This document shows positions 19,028 through 27,514 of a stretch of 64,000 nt of DNA, one piece after another. The DNA comes from Hyphomicrobiales bacterium (GTDB lineage Bacteria > Pseudomonadota > Alphaproteobacteria > Rhizobiales > Rhizobiaceae). The DNA lies in NCBI GenBank assembly GCA_900469445.1, contig UBXM01000001.1:305358-369357 (forward strand), in the 5' to 3' direction. The position numbers and the translations under genes were made by a program. The notes below the pieces were generated by a model, which made no database searches, had not been told where the DNA came from, and saw only the letters and a program-made list of their open reading frames with translations. Every line of letters begins with the position of its first letter. The stretch's first letter is position 1.

Positions 19028-19963
19028 ATGATCGGTTATAGGCGGTCTTTTGCAGCGGTGGCGATCGGCGCAATGCTGTTTTGCCCCGGCACGATCCTGG
19101 CATCGGAAACCGCGGAGATCGCCACAAATCGCAACGAACCCGAATGCCTCTACGAGAGGTCGGGAAACGGCGATCAGATCTGCATCCGCAAGGATTTCTT
19201 CAATGCCGATCTCTGCCGCGCGATCGAGATTTCTGCCAGAACCCATGCCATCCCGCCCGACTTTTTCGCGCGCCTGATCTGGCGGGAAAGCCTGTTTCGC
19301 CCCGAGGCCGTCAGTCACAAGGGTGCGGAGGGAATTGCCCAGTTCATGCCGTCGACGGCGAAGACGCGCGGGCTCCACAACAGTTTCCATGTCATCGATG
19401 CACTTGATGCTTCCGCCGCCTATTTGAAGGAATTGAGCAATCGTTTCGGCAATCTTGGCTTTGCGGCGGCGGCCTATAATGCGGGCGAAAACGGCTTTGC
19501 CCGTTTCCTCTCCAAGGAAAGATTGCCGATCGAGACGAGAGATTATGTCTTCGCCATTACCGGCGCGCTCGTCGAGACCTGGCGCGACAGTCCGCCGAAA
19601 ACCGCAGCCCCCGCTCTCAATGCAGACCTATCCTTTCAGGAGGCCTGCAAGACACTGGCCGATACGCGCCAGATGACCGAACCGGTGCTTGCCGGCTCCG
19701 CCGACTGGGCCCCCTGGGGCGTTCAACTGGCGGCGCATTATCGCCCCGCCGTCGTCGATCGCCTGTTTACCCGTGCGGTGCTGGAACTGCCGGCGCCGCT
19801 GAACGAGGAACGTGCCCTGATTGTCCGCCAGCTTGGCGGCAATTTCGGTTACCGGCCGCGATATGCCGCAAGGATCGGGCGCGAGACGCGGCAGGAAGCA
19901 ACGAAACTGTGTTCCGCCATCAAGGCCGCCGGGGTTTCCTGCACGGTTTTCCGCAATCGGTGA
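19028..19963 (+). CDS. Lytic transglycosylase (SLT domain)
   Basis: The 311-residue exported protein has a signal peptide (residues 1-25) and an SLT domain at about residues 68-175. The catalytic Glu is in IWRESLFRPEAVS, followed by GAEGIAQFMPSTAKTRGL and the AAYNAGENGFARFL motif that closes the active site. Such enzymes cleave peptidoglycan to anhydro-muropeptides. The C-terminal 70 residues (GYRPRYAARIGRETRQEATK, ending CTVFRNR) look like a small accessory domain of uncertain type. It is convergent with the thermonuclease-like gene three bases away. Confidence 0.88.
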   Translation: MIGYRRSFAAVAIGAMLFCPGTILASETAEIATNRNEPECLYERSGNGDQICIRKDFFNADLCRAIEISARTHAIPPDFFARLIWRESLFRPEAVSHKGAEGIAQFMPSTAKTRGLHNSFHVIDALDASAAYLKELSNRFGNLGFAAAAYNAGENGFARFLSKERLPIETRDYVFAITGALVETWRDSPPKTAAPALNADLSFQEACKTLADTRQMTEPVLAGSADWAPWGVQLAAHYRPAVVDRLFTRAVLELPAPLNEERALIVRQLGGNFGYRPRYAARIGRETRQEATKLCSAIKAAGVSCTVFRNR

Positions 19964-19966
19964 GCC

Positions 19967-20731
19967 TCAGCCGCACCAGCCGCTTCTGGCCGAGCCGGGA
20001 CGCTTGGCGAGCCCCTCATTGACCAGCACATCGGCAAGCGACCGGCCGTTGCGGGTCACGTCACGCAGCTGATGACCGTTGACCGTCGAATTGTTGCCCT
20101 GCCAGCTGACCAGCTCGAACGGGCCGGAATCGAGAAAGGCGCGCACGCGCAGTTTCGCATCACTGGCCTTGATCCGCTCCGCCTCGCAGCGCGGCTTCTT
20201 GATATCCGGAACCTCGATGCCGACGAGACGGATCTTCTGGCCGTGGAACACGAAGCGATCGGCGGTGACGACACAATCGTCCTGCTTGGCCGTGCCGCAG
20301 AGGAAGAACTTGCCCTGATAGGCGCCTGCGAGAGCCTCGCCGGTCTTCGGCGCTGCAGCCGAAAGAGATGCGACTTCGAGCCCCGGCTTGCCAATCGGTG
20401 CCGGCGGAATGATGGCGGCGGTCTGCGTCTGGTCCGGCGGGCCGACCGGGCGTGGCGGAACGGGCGTCACGCCCCGATGTGTCGGCGCGGGCTGCGGTCT
20501 GGCGGTTACGACCTTCTCCCGCGGCTCTTCCCGCGTCGCGATACGGTCAGGCCTGTCGGCCATCAGGCCGGCAACGAATTTCCGGGCTGGTGGGAAATGA
20601 TCATAAAGCGAAATACCGCCGCCGATCGCCACAAGCGCCACCATCCACGGCCAGAAAGACGATCCCGACCGCGCAGGCGCGCGTTTGCCGCTCTTGCGTT
20701 TCGAGCCTGTCTTTGCGCGCGCTGGTGCCAT
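19967..20731 (-). CDS. Membrane-anchored thermonuclease-like protein
   Basis: The 254-residue product begins with a Lys/Arg-rich cytosolic tail, one membrane helix (WPWMVALVAIGGGISLYDHF, about residues 28-47) and a long Pro-rich linker. It ends with a C-terminal SNase-like OB domain (IRLVGIEVPDIKKPRCEAE, GRSLADVLVNEGLAKRPG). The calcium-binding and catalytic residues typical of active staphylococcal nuclease are not all evident, so it may be a binding rather than a cleaving domain. ATG 20731 follows CAGGAGATGATTCC; the frame is open upstream to 20860 and overlaps the yoeB end, which is not expected to be real. Confidence 0.78.
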   Translation of the reverse strand: MAPARAKTGSKRKSGKRAPARSGSSFWPWMVALVAIGGGISLYDHFPPARKFVAGLMADRPDRIATREEPREKVVTARPQPAPTHRGVTPVPPRPVGPPDQTQTAAIIPPAPIGKPGLEVASLSAAAPKTGEALAGAYQGKFFLCGTAKQDDCVVTADRFVFHGQKIRLVGIEVPDIKKPRCEAERIKASDAKLRVRAFLDSGPFELVSWQGNNSTVNGHQLRDVTRNGRSLADVLVNEGLAKRPGSARSGWCG

Positions 20732-20801
20732 GGAATCATCTCCTGTCGAATCGGAAAGGAGTATCGCGGCGAAGCCTTGCCGAATGGTTTCCGCGCAAGA
20801 T

Positions 20802-21086
20802 TCAATAGTGGAAACGACATTGCAGGATGACGACACGCGGCGTCTCCGCGCCACCCTCAACCTTGTAAACCAATCTGTGCTCTTGGGTGATGCGACGTGA
20901 CCATTGCCCCTTGAGCTGGTTTCTCAACGGCTCCGGTTTTCCTATTCCTTCGAAAGGGTGACGCAGGATATCGCGGATAAGCTCATTGATGCGAACAACT
21001 GTCTTGGGGTCGGTCTCCTGCCAGAATATATAGTCCTTCCACCCCTCCACCTCCCAAGACAGAAGATAGGACTTAACCACAGGCAT
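20802..21086 (-). CDS. yoeB: YoeB-family toxin
   Basis: The 94-residue product is a clear YoeB/Txe toxin: the motif YIFWQETDPKTVVRINELIR, GIGKPEPLRNQLKGQWSRRI and the catalytic C-terminus TQEHRLVYKV with final RFHY. YoeB binds ribosomes and cleaves mRNA after initiation. ATG 21086 overlaps the antitoxin stop in a TGATG arrangement; a GTG one codon earlier is the alternative. Confidence 0.93.
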   Translation of the reverse strand: MPVVKSYLLSWEVEGWKDYIFWQETDPKTVVRINELIRDILRHPFEGIGKPEPLRNQLKGQWSRRITQEHRLVYKVEGGAETPRVVILQCRFHY

Positions 21087-21376
21087 CACTTTGCCTTCTT
21101 TACGTCAGCCTTGTAATCTTCGGGGTCGATGAGATCGTGATAGACTAGGTTCTTTCCCGCCTTGGCGTTGGCAATCGCGTCCATCAGCCGCGTCGCATTC
21201 GCTGGCGTCGACATCAGGTGCAGCGTTTCCATCATTCCTTCATACTCATCCTTGTCCAGAAGGATCACGGATGGTTTGTCGCGCCGGATGATCTCCACAG
21301 CGGTACGATCATTTGACACCTCGTCCATAAGGCTGGACAGTTCTTGGCGAGCTTGGGAAAACATGATCGTGCGCAT
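21086..21376 (-). CDS. yefM: YefM-family antitoxin
   Basis: The 96-residue antitoxin has the YefM/Phd N-terminus MRTIMFSQARQELSSLMDEV and the IIRRDKPSVILLDKDEYEGM segment, with a variable acidic to basic C-terminus that should wrap the toxin. GGAG lies six bases before ATG 21376. The longer frame to 21484 contains no homology. The gene pair is probably its own operon with autoregulation, inserted between the thermonuclease gene and the urate operon. Confidence 0.92.
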   Translation of the reverse strand: MRTIMFSQARQELSSLMDEVSNDRTAVEIIRRDKPSVILLDKDEYEGMMETLHLMSTPANATRLMDAIANAKAGKNLVYHDLIDPEDYKADVKKAK

Positions 21377-21507
21377 GGCGATCTCCACGTAGACTTGTAC
21401 AACAAATAGTACAACTGTTTGAAATTGTCCATTCGACTGCAACTGATGGCACGGTCGCGCGCCTCCCTTGCGGGCAAAGCGCAAACCTGCAAATCAAGGC
21501 GACCCCA

Positions 21508-21864
21508 TCAGCTGCCCCGATAGGTGGAATAACCGTAGGGCGATAGAAGCAGCGGCACGTGATAATGCGCCGTCACATCCGAAATGCCGAAGCGGATCGG
21601 GATCACGTCGAGGAAGGCCGGTTCGGTAAGCGCCGTGCCACGAGCGCGCAGATAATCGCCGGCATGAAAGACCAGCTCGTAACTGCCGATGACGAAACTT
21701 TCGCCGATCAGGATCGGCCCGCCATCGACGCGTCCGTCGGCATTGGTCGTCACGGTTTTCAGCCTCGTCCTTGCCTCGCCCTCGATCCGGTAGAGATCGA
21801 TGGCAAGCCCTTCTGCCGGCATGCCGCTGGCCGTGTCGAGCACATGGGTGGTGAGACCGGTCAT
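21508..21864 (-). CDS. uraH: 5-hydroxyisourate hydrolase (transthyretin-like)
   Basis: UraH hydrolyses 5-hydroxyisourate, the PuuD product, to OHCU. The 118-residue protein shows the family hallmarks: N-terminal [14 protein letters not shown], the RVDGGPIL loop, FHAGDYL, the [10 protein letters not shown] segment and the terminal YRGS. Catalytic histidines are in THVLD and HYHVP. ATG 21864 overlaps the allA stop by four bases (ATGA), so it is translationally coupled as the last gene of the operon. Confidence 0.95.
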   Translation of the reverse strand: MTGLTTHVLDTASGMPAEGLAIDLYRIEGEARTRLKTVTTNADGRVDGGPILIGESFVIGSYELVFHAGDYLRARGTALTEPAFLDVIPIRFGISDVTAHYHVPLLLSPYGYSTYRGS

Positions 21865-22367
21865 AGCTTTGGCTCCTGGATCTGATAGGGCGTTTCGAAA
21901 GAGAATTCTTCGAGATTGGCGGCGGTATTGTCCCGGTCGACGACAAGGAAATCGCTGACCTCACCGAGCGCCATCAGTGGATGATGCCAGGTATTGGCAA
22001 AATAGTTCACACCCTGATGCGCTTCTGCCAGGAAAATCTTCGGTCGCCCCGGCCGGCCATCCTCATCATCGGCCACGCCGACGAGGAAGGGGCGACCGGA
22101 AAGCGGCACAAAACTCTGGCTGCCATAGGGATGCCGCTCCATCATATCGATGACATAAGGAAAATGCCGGGGCTGTCCGCGAAAGATATTGAAGATCAGC
22201 CGCTCGGGTTCACCCACCACGACCGGAGCAGCCAGCCCATGATACCGCTCCGTCGTACCATTGTTGATCAGCCGCATTTTTGATGGATCCGCCTCGATCA
22301 CATCGCCATAAGGCGCAAAGGCGGATTTCGTGAGGGGCAGGATTTCGAGAATTTCGGTCAAGATCAT
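21861..22367 (-). CDS. allA: Ureidoglycolate lyase
   Basis: AllA splits ureidoglycolate to glyoxylate and urea. The 168-residue protein has [43 protein letters not shown] and the [20 protein letters not shown] motif. It starts at ATG 22367, which overlaps the hepT stop by four bases; an in-frame start 18 bases upstream would lie within hepT. No allantoicase gene, the step that makes its substrate from allantoate, is present in the window. Confidence 0.94.
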   Translation of the reverse strand: MILTEILEILPLTKSAFAPYGDVIEADPSKMRLINNGTTERYHGLAAPVVVGEPERLIFNIFRGQPRHFPYVIDMMERHPYGSQSFVPLSGRPFLVGVADDEDGRPGRPKIFLAEAHQGVNYFANTWHHPLMALGEVSDFLVVDRDNTAANLEEFSFETPYQIQEPKL

Positions 22368-22729
22368 TCGCCTTGGGTGCGCCATTGGATGATGGCATCA
22401 AGCATGGAAACAAGATCGGGAACATCATTTCTGGCAGTGTCCCAGACGACCTCAAGATCGATATCAAAATAATTATGCGCAATCCGGTTTCGCATTCCAC
22501 GCATTGCCTGCCATGGAAATTCGGGATGATCTGCCACAAAATCGGGATTGGATTTGAGGAGCTGCGCCGCAACTTCTGACGCCATCAACAGGCTCATTCC
22601 CACGGAACGATTGAGCATCATGCTGCCCATGAAATCGGATTTATCCACTCCATCGATGAGTCGATGCGCGTCAGCGGCGGCCTCGCGCATCCGCACCAGC
22701 AGTGATGCAATCTTGTCCGAACTGCTCAT
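22364..22729 (-). CDS. hepT: HepT toxin (HEPN-domain RNase)
   Basis: The 121-residue all-helical protein has the HEPN RNase signature RX4HXY (RNRIAHNY), which is the catalytic centre of HepT toxins. Tyr in that motif is the site that the cognate MntA antitoxin AMPylates in studied systems. It overlaps the mntA stop by four bases and its own stop overlaps the allA start by four bases, so it is locked into the purine operon. Family assignment is secure; activity here is not tested. Confidence 0.9.
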   Translation of the reverse strand: MSSSDKIASLLVRMREAAADAHRLIDGVDKSDFMGSMMLNRSVGMSLLMASEVAAQLLKSNPDFVADHPEFPWQAMRGMRNRIAHNYFDIDLEVVWDTARNDVPDLVSMLDAIIQWRTQGE

Positions 22730-23019
22730 ATGGGCTTCGCTTCAGCGAGCACCCGAAGCCGTATGTTTTCGGGAAAATCGCCTGGCGTGAGCAAGTGTAT
22801 GGACGTTCCAAGCATCAATTGTTCAAGCGCATCCTGAAGACCACCCAATGTCAGCAAGGTACTACCTGGCAGCGCGTCCACCAAAATGTCGATATCGCTA
22901 TCAGCACGATCCTCGCCCCGCGCAACGGAACCGAAGACACGAGGGTTTGCCGCGTTGAAGCGTTTGGTCGCTTCGCGAATGGCCTGCCTGTTCTTTTCCA
23001 AGACTTCCGACGGTCTCAT
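22726..23019 (-). CDS. mntA: MntA antitoxin (minimal nucleotidyltransferase)
   Basis: The 97-residue protein has the nucleotidyltransferase motif GSX10DXD (GSVARGEDRADSDIDILVD) and a short C-terminal part. In characterised pairs MntA neutralises HepT by adding AMP units to its active-site tyrosine. ATG 23019 follows CAGGAG at nine bases. A 66-base gap separates it from uraD and contains a hairpin, the only gap in the whole minus-strand run from puuE to uraH. Confidence 0.9.
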   Translation of the reverse strand: MRPSEVLEKNRQAIREATKRFNAANPRVFGSVARGEDRADSDIDILVDALPGSTLLTLGGLQDALEQLMLGTSIHLLTPGDFPENIRLRVLAEAKPI

Positions 23020-23057
23020 GCTGCAACGCTCCTGATACGGCAAATATAGGCTACGAG

Positions 23058-23075
23058 TGCCTGGAAGAACAGGCA
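23058..23075 (-). promoter_or_regulatory. Hairpin between uraD and mntA
   Basis: TGCCTG (23058-23063) and CAGGCA (23070-23075) form a perfect six-bp inverted repeat with loop GAAGAA, 39 bases upstream of the mntA start. On the minus strand an AT-rich TATATT follows it closely. It may be an operator for the toxin-antitoxin pair or an attenuator of the purine operon. Confidence 0.4.
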
Positions 23076-23085
23076 GCCCCATTTT

Positions 23086-23583
23086 CTACCCCTCCGGCAA
23101 AAGCGTCAGCAATCGCAGAAGCGCGATGCGTTCCACCTGCGCACAGGCCGTCGAAAACTCCTCCTCAGCGTCGTTGCCGATGCGGGTCTCGAAAGCCGCA
23201 AGAATATCGTCCCTGTTCAGCCCCTTGACCGCGATGATGAAGGGAAAGCCGAACTTGGTCGTATAGGCGGCGTTCAGTGCGGTGAAGCGCGCATGCTCAT
23301 CGGCGCTCAGCCGGTCGAGGCCGGCGCCGGCCTGCTCCTGCCTGCTGTCCTGCGTCAGTTCACCGGCGATCGCCAGCTTTCCCGCAAGATCGGGATGGGC
23401 ACGAAGCACGCCGAGCCGCTCGTCACCGGAAGCCTTGCGAAACTCCGACACCATCGCGGCATGCACGCCCTTGGCTGTCAGCGGCACGAAGATCAGACCT
23501 GCATCATAAGCGCGCTCGGCAATGAAGGGCGAATGCTCGAACACGCCACCGAATGCCGCAACGAAATCCTCCCGCGCGCTCAT
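23086..23583 (-). CDS. uraD: 2-oxo-4-hydroxy-4-carboxy-5-ureidoimidazoline (OHCU) decarboxylase
   Basis: UraD converts OHCU to (S)-allantoin. The 165-residue protein has the family motifs FVAAFGGVFEHSPFIAERA, LRAHPDLAGKLA with the catalytic His, LTQDSRQEQAGAGLDRLS and KFGFPFIIAVKG. ATG 23583 overlaps the puuE stop by four bases, showing coupling to allantoinase. Confidence 0.95.
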   Translation of the reverse strand: MSAREDFVAAFGGVFEHSPFIAERAYDAGLIFVPLTAKGVHAAMVSEFRKASGDERLGVLRAHPDLAGKLAIAGELTQDSRQEQAGAGLDRLSADEHARFTALNAAYTTKFGFPFIIAVKGLNRDDILAAFETRIGNDAEEEFSTACAQVERIALLRLLTLLPEG

Positions 23584-24512
23584 GCGGCACCTTTAGGCTT
23601 GTGGTTTTCATGCCAGTGCCTGGCTATCTCGATGCGCTGCGGCACCCAGACCCTGTCGTGCGACAGCACATATTCCATGAAGCGGCGAAGCGCAGCGATG
23701 CGGCCGGGCCGACCGACAAGCCGGCAATGCAGACCGACCGACATCATCTTCGGACTGCCCTCCTGCCCTTCCCGATAAAGCGTGTCGAACGCATCCTTCA
23801 GATAGGTGAAGAACTGGTCGCCGGAATTGAAACCCTGCGGCGTGGCAAACCGCATGTCGTTGGTTTCCAGCGTATAGGGAATGATCAGGAAAGGTCTGCC
23901 GTTCAGCCCCTGCACCCAGTAGGGCAGATCGTCGGCATAACTGTCGGAGGAATAGAGGAAACCGCCCTCCTCCATGACGAGCTTCAGCGTATTGTCCGAA
24001 GGCTTGCCCTGGTACAGGCCATAGGGCCGTTCACCGACAAGCTCGGTATGCAGCCGCACGGCTTCGAGAATGTGCTCGCGTTCCTTCGCGACCGGAAAAT
24101 CCTTGTATTCCAGCCAGCGATACCCGTGGCTGGCGATCTCCCAGCCGGCCTCCTTCATCGCGGCGACCGCTTCCGGGTTGCGCGCCATGGCAAGCGTCAC
24201 GCCATAGACGGTGCACTGCATCTTCAGCTCGGTGAACAGCCGCCATAACCGCCAGAAACCGGCACGGGAGCCGTATTCGTAGATCGATTCCATGTTGAGA
24301 TTGCGTTGGCCCGACCAGGGCGCCGCGCCGACGATTTCCGACAACAGGTTTTCGGAAGCCGGATCTTCGTCGAGGATACAGCTTTCGCCGCCCTCCTCGT
24401 AGTTGATGACGAATTGCACGGCGATATTGGCCCCGCCCGGCCATTTTGGATCAGGACTGTTGCGGCCATAGCCGACGAGATCGCGCGGGTAGTCTTTTAT
24501 GCTTATGGGCAT
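23580..24512 (-). CDS. puuE: Allantoinase PuuE (polysaccharide-deacetylase fold)
   Basis: PuuE opens allantoin to allantoate; it belongs to the NodB/polysaccharide deacetylase fold rather than the metal-dependent amidohydrolase type. The 310-residue product has DLVGYGRNSPDPKWPGGA, NYEEGGE, EYGSRAGFWR, EIASHGYRW (metal-binding His), GLYQGKPSDNTL and SVGLHCRLVGRPGR. GAGGTGGAAC precedes ATG 24512. It is the first gene of the minus-strand urate operon. Confidence 0.94.
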   Translation of the reverse strand: MPISIKDYPRDLVGYGRNSPDPKWPGGANIAVQFVINYEEGGESCILDEDPASENLLSEIVGAAPWSGQRNLNMESIYEYGSRAGFWRLWRLFTELKMQCTVYGVTLAMARNPEAVAAMKEAGWEIASHGYRWLEYKDFPVAKEREHILEAVRLHTELVGERPYGLYQGKPSDNTLKLVMEEGGFLYSSDSYADDLPYWVQGLNGRPFLIIPYTLETNDMRFATPQGFNSGDQFFTYLKDAFDTLYREGQEGSPKMMSVGLHCRLVGRPGRIAALRRFMEYVLSHDRVWVPQRIEIARHWHENHKPKGAA

Positions 24513-24613
24513 GTTCCACCTCGATTGCCTGCGACAACGGTAACGCACCGCTTCCGCAGATGTCGAGATGCAAACTATTCCCCAATATCAACCAAAGTGG
24601 TCAGCCGAAGCGA

Positions 24614-24829
24614 TCAGTTGAGGCGATCATCCTGCCACTCGTGATAGCCGCCGTCGCCGAGGCCTATATCGCGCAGCATATATTCGTCGAATTCCAGCTT
24701 AGACGCGAATGGCGGCCGCCCGACGGTCGGGTCGACGGACATGTCGAGCTCGTGATGCCCACGCCAGTGAATATGCGTCAGCGCAGAGAATGCCGTGGAT
24801 AGTGCCGGAGGCAATGCAAATATGGACAT
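24614..24829 (-). CDS. Small DUF1127-like protein
   Basis: The 71-residue product ends with a helix, EFDEYMLRDIGLGDGGYHEW, close to the DUF1127 core seen in the protein at 10971-11204, but lacks the Arg-rich tail. GAAGGAGAAGGTACC precedes ATG 24829. It lies 13 bases after the homocysteine methyltransferase-like gene on the same strand and is probably co-transcribed. Function unknown. Confidence 0.65.
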   Translation of the reverse strand: MSIFALPPALSTAFSALTHIHWRGHHELDMSVDPTVGRPPFASKLEFDEYMLRDIGLGDGGYHEWQDDRLN

Positions 24830-24842
24830 GGTACCTTCTCCT

Positions 24843-25802
24843 TCATTCGGCCGCCGCTCGTGGCATGCAGGCCTCGCAGATAGCCGCCACGTGCCGGTGA
24901 TCGGTGCCGCAGCAGCCACCCAATACGCGCATCGACGGATAACGTGCTCTCAGGCTGCGGTATTGCAGACCGAGATCCTGAGGATCGCCGATATCGATTT
25001 CAGTCGCCTCGTCCAGTTCCGCATGGCTCTTGGAAGAGGCATTGGCACGCACACCGCCGATCCTTTGCAGCCAACCGTCAGCGTCGACGAAAGCCTGTTC
25101 GAAATGGACGGGGTGGGCGCAGTTGACCATGTAATAGGCGGGACCATTGGCGGTCATGTCATCCGTCATCTCAATCGCTTCCCGCAGCGACATGCCGTTT
25201 GCAAGCCCGCCGTCCGTCTCGACCGTGAAGGAGATCACAATCGGCAGTCCCGCCGCCTTGGCTGACCGCACGATGCCGATCGCCTCTTCGGTCGTGTTGA
25301 TCGTCATGGCGCTCAGCATATCCACCGCCGTTTCGGCAAAGGCATCGATCTGGTGGGCGTGGTAATCCTCCGCCTCGGCCATGGACATGCGCCCCCGCTG
25401 GTAGGCGTCACCCCGCGGCCCGATCACGCCGTTAAGCAGGATGGGCATACCCGGCCGCTGCCATTTTTCGCGCAATCCCATCACATAGTCGACGGAGCGG
25501 ATGTTGAGCGCCCAGAGTGCTGCCAGATCATATCCGAGCTTTGCCGCCCAGTCCGGGTTGGCCCGCCAGGTCGGCGTATCGAGCAGAAAACCCCGCCCGT
25601 ATTTCCGCGCAATCGCCAGATAGGCCTCATAATAGGCATCCAGCTCGGCGCGCCCGCTGGCATCGTCGATGAGCGGAAAGGACGCGAAAAAGGGCAGTTC
25701 CAGACCGCGGTGGAAGATCAGCACCGTCTCCAGCCCGCCATCGGTCAGATATATATCCTCCCCCAGATGCGGCAGGCGCTGGCGATCGTTTTTCATCGTC
25801 AT
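24843..25802 (-). CDS. Homocysteine S-methyltransferase family protein
   Basis: The 319-residue TIM-barrel protein has the zinc site of the family: the first Cys in MVNCAHPVHF and the Cys pair in VLGGCCGTDHRH. LTDGGLETVLIFHRG, GVIGPRGDAY and ISFTVETDGG also match. Members transfer methyl groups from betaines or S-methylmethionine to thiols such as homocysteine; the methyl donor cannot be told. It is divergent from a TetR gene that probably controls it, and followed by a small DUF1127-like gene. Confidence 0.87.
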   Translation of the reverse strand: MTMKNDRQRLPHLGEDIYLTDGGLETVLIFHRGLELPFFASFPLIDDASGRAELDAYYEAYLAIARKYGRGFLLDTPTWRANPDWAAKLGYDLAALWALNIRSVDYVMGLREKWQRPGMPILLNGVIGPRGDAYQRGRMSMAEAEDYHAHQIDAFAETAVDMLSAMTINTTEEAIGIVRSAKAAGLPIVISFTVETDGGLANGMSLREAIEMTDDMTANGPAYYMVNCAHPVHFEQAFVDADGWLQRIGGVRANASSKSHAELDEATEIDIGDPQDLGLQYRSLRARYPSMRVLGGCCGTDHRHVAAICEACMPRAAAE

Positions 25803-25846
25803 CTCCTGTGATATGATCGCCGCGGCGCGAAAACAGGCACGTCCCG

Positions 25847-25946
25847 AAGCTGCAGCTTGCCCGTTTGTTGTGCGCCCGGTGGACGCTTTGATCTACGCGG
25901 CTTGCGGTACAGCAGGAAAAGATATCGAAAAGCTGAGCTTGCTCAG
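25847..25946. promoter_or_regulatory. Palindromes in the methyltransferase/TetR divergent promoter region
   Basis: AAGCTGCAGCTT (25847-25858) is a perfect 12-bp palindrome in the middle of the 153-base gap. CTGAGC (25933-25938) and GCTCAG (25941-25946) form a second inverted repeat that reaches the ribosome site of the TetR gene. Either could be the TetR operator. Confidence 0.4.
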
Positions 25947-25955
25947 GGGGATACC

Positions 25956-26672
25956 ATGTCCCGAAGGACCGAGGATTTGGAAAGCCAGGGCCTGGATGTC
26001 GCAAAAACCGTACCGCCGGTACAGTTTTCCGATGGCCGCGTGCCGAGAAAGGGCGAAGCGACCCGCGAGCGGATCCTCGAAGTCGCGCAGGTCTCCGTGC
26101 TGTCCAAGGGCTTCGGTGCAACCTCGATCGAGGAAGTCATCGCTGAAGCCGGCATCACCAAGAGTGGGTTCTTCTACCACTTCCACGACAAGAACGAACT
26201 CGCCCGCGAGATGCTGCGCCGCTACGTGACCGAGAACGACCGCCTCTTCGACGACATTTTCGACCGTGGGCGGGAACTGGCGGATGATCCGCTACAGGCT
26301 TTCCTGATTGGCCTCAAACTGCTGTCGGAACTGGCGCGCGACCTGCCGGGCGTGCATCCGGGCTGCATCATCGCCTCGATCTGTTACCAGGAGCGACTGT
26401 TCGATCGCGAGATCCACATGTTGAACGCCAGTTCGGTTGCGTCCTGGAACAGGCGTTTCCTCGGTTATCTGGAAGAGATCGCCGCGGTGCATGCGCCGCA
26501 GGAGCCGATCGAGCTTAAGGATCTCGCCAACATGCTGTCATGCATCTTCGACGGCGCCATCATCATGTCCAAGGTTCTGAACGACCCGACCCATCTGGAA
26601 CGGCAGATCCTGAGCTACCGCACCTTCATCAAACTGCTGTTCAGCCAGCCCCAGCCGGATCGGCTGGTCTGA
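25956..26672 (+). CDS. TetR-family regulator
   Basis: The 238-residue protein has a TetR helix-turn-helix at about residues 30-75 (GEATRERILEVAQVSVLSKG, ATSIEEVIAEAGITKSGFFY, HFHDKNEL). Its C-terminal ligand domain carries GVHPGCIIASICYQERLFD, seen in a TetR subfamily with a TetR_C-type domain. Its N-terminal 25 residues are longer than usual. ATG 25956 follows AGGGGG. It is divergent from the homocysteine methyltransferase-like gene, its likely target. Confidence 0.87.
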   Translation: MSRRTEDLESQGLDVAKTVPPVQFSDGRVPRKGEATRERILEVAQVSVLSKGFGATSIEEVIAEAGITKSGFFYHFHDKNELAREMLRRYVTENDRLFDDIFDRGRELADDPLQAFLIGLKLLSELARDLPGVHPGCIIASICYQERLFDREIHMLNASSVASWNRRFLGYLEEIAAVHAPQEPIELKDLANMLSCIFDGAIIMSKVLNDPTHLERQILSYRTFIKLLFSQPQPDRLV

Positions 26673-26680
26673 ATGGGTGC

Positions 26681-27388
26681 TCAGGCGATCTTGCGGGCTG
26701 CCACGCGCCCCATCGGATGCAGCGAATGAACCTGAAGCGGCGCGCCCGGCTCTTCTTCGACGAACAGCGCCAGATTGGCGACCTCGACCGGCTTCGTCAG
26801 ATAGGGCGCGAAATAATCCCTCAACGCCGGTTCGATGAAAATGCCGTCCTTCGGCAGCAGCGGTCCGGTGAGCGCCATGTGGAACCGGAACTCGTCCATC
26901 ACGTAAGGATGGCCCCAGCGATAGAGATTGGCAAATTGCGGAGCCGAAAGATCGCCCGGGTCGCTGCGCTCGAATTCCGCATCCGACAGCGGTGCGCGAA
27001 ACACGTCGAACTCCTGCACGACGGCGCAGGCAAACAGGCGCATCCGCTCGCAGGGGATTTCCGGCACGAGACCGAAGAAATTACCGAGCCTTGCCACTTC
27101 CAGTGGTGGAAGCTGGAATGGCTCATGCGAGCCGGCAAACCGCATCAGGTGCCTCAGCAGCATGGATTCGCTGATCTCCGGTGCAAGCCGGAAGGGCGCC
27201 TTCAATGCGGCATGAAACCCGCTGCGGCGCGGGATGGCAGTGTGGAATGAGATTTCGTGGAGACCGACGCCGCGAACGACCGGCGGCTCGGTAGCGTCTC
27301 CGGAAAAGGCGTTGCGGCCGAGCCATTGCGACGCGGCGAGCGTCAGTGGGTCATGTGCCGGCGGTGTAAAATATATGGCATAGCGCAT
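26681..27388 (-). CDS. DUF1045 family protein (2H phosphoesterase-like)
   Basis: The 235-residue protein begins RYAIYFTPPAHDPLTLAASQ and has the two HxT/S-type motifs of the 2H fold: GFHAALKAPFRL and FRFHMALTGPL. DUF1045 genes are often found beside phosphonate-use (phn) genes in alphaproteobacteria, but no phn gene lies nearby here. A role in phosphonate or nucleotide processing is only suggested by that family context. It is convergent with the TetR gene, eight bases away. Confidence 0.8.
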   Translation of the reverse strand: MRYAIYFTPPAHDPLTLAASQWLGRNAFSGDATEPPVVRGVGLHEISFHTAIPRRSGFHAALKAPFRLAPEISESMLLRHLMRFAGSHEPFQLPPLEVARLGNFFGLVPEIPCERMRLFACAVVQEFDVFRAPLSDAEFERSDPGDLSAPQFANLYRWGHPYVMDEFRFHMALTGPLLPKDGIFIEPALRDYFAPYLTKPVEVANLALFVEEEPGAPLQVHSLHPMGRVAARKIA

Positions 27389-27514
27389 GCGTCACCTTCT
27401 CGTGCATCCCTGTCAAACGCCCTGTTTAAATACGCATTTGCTTATTCAGTCCCTGATGAGGGACCTAAGTGATTTGCGTGACAGATTAACGACGAAGATG
27501 AAGAAGACTCGCGT

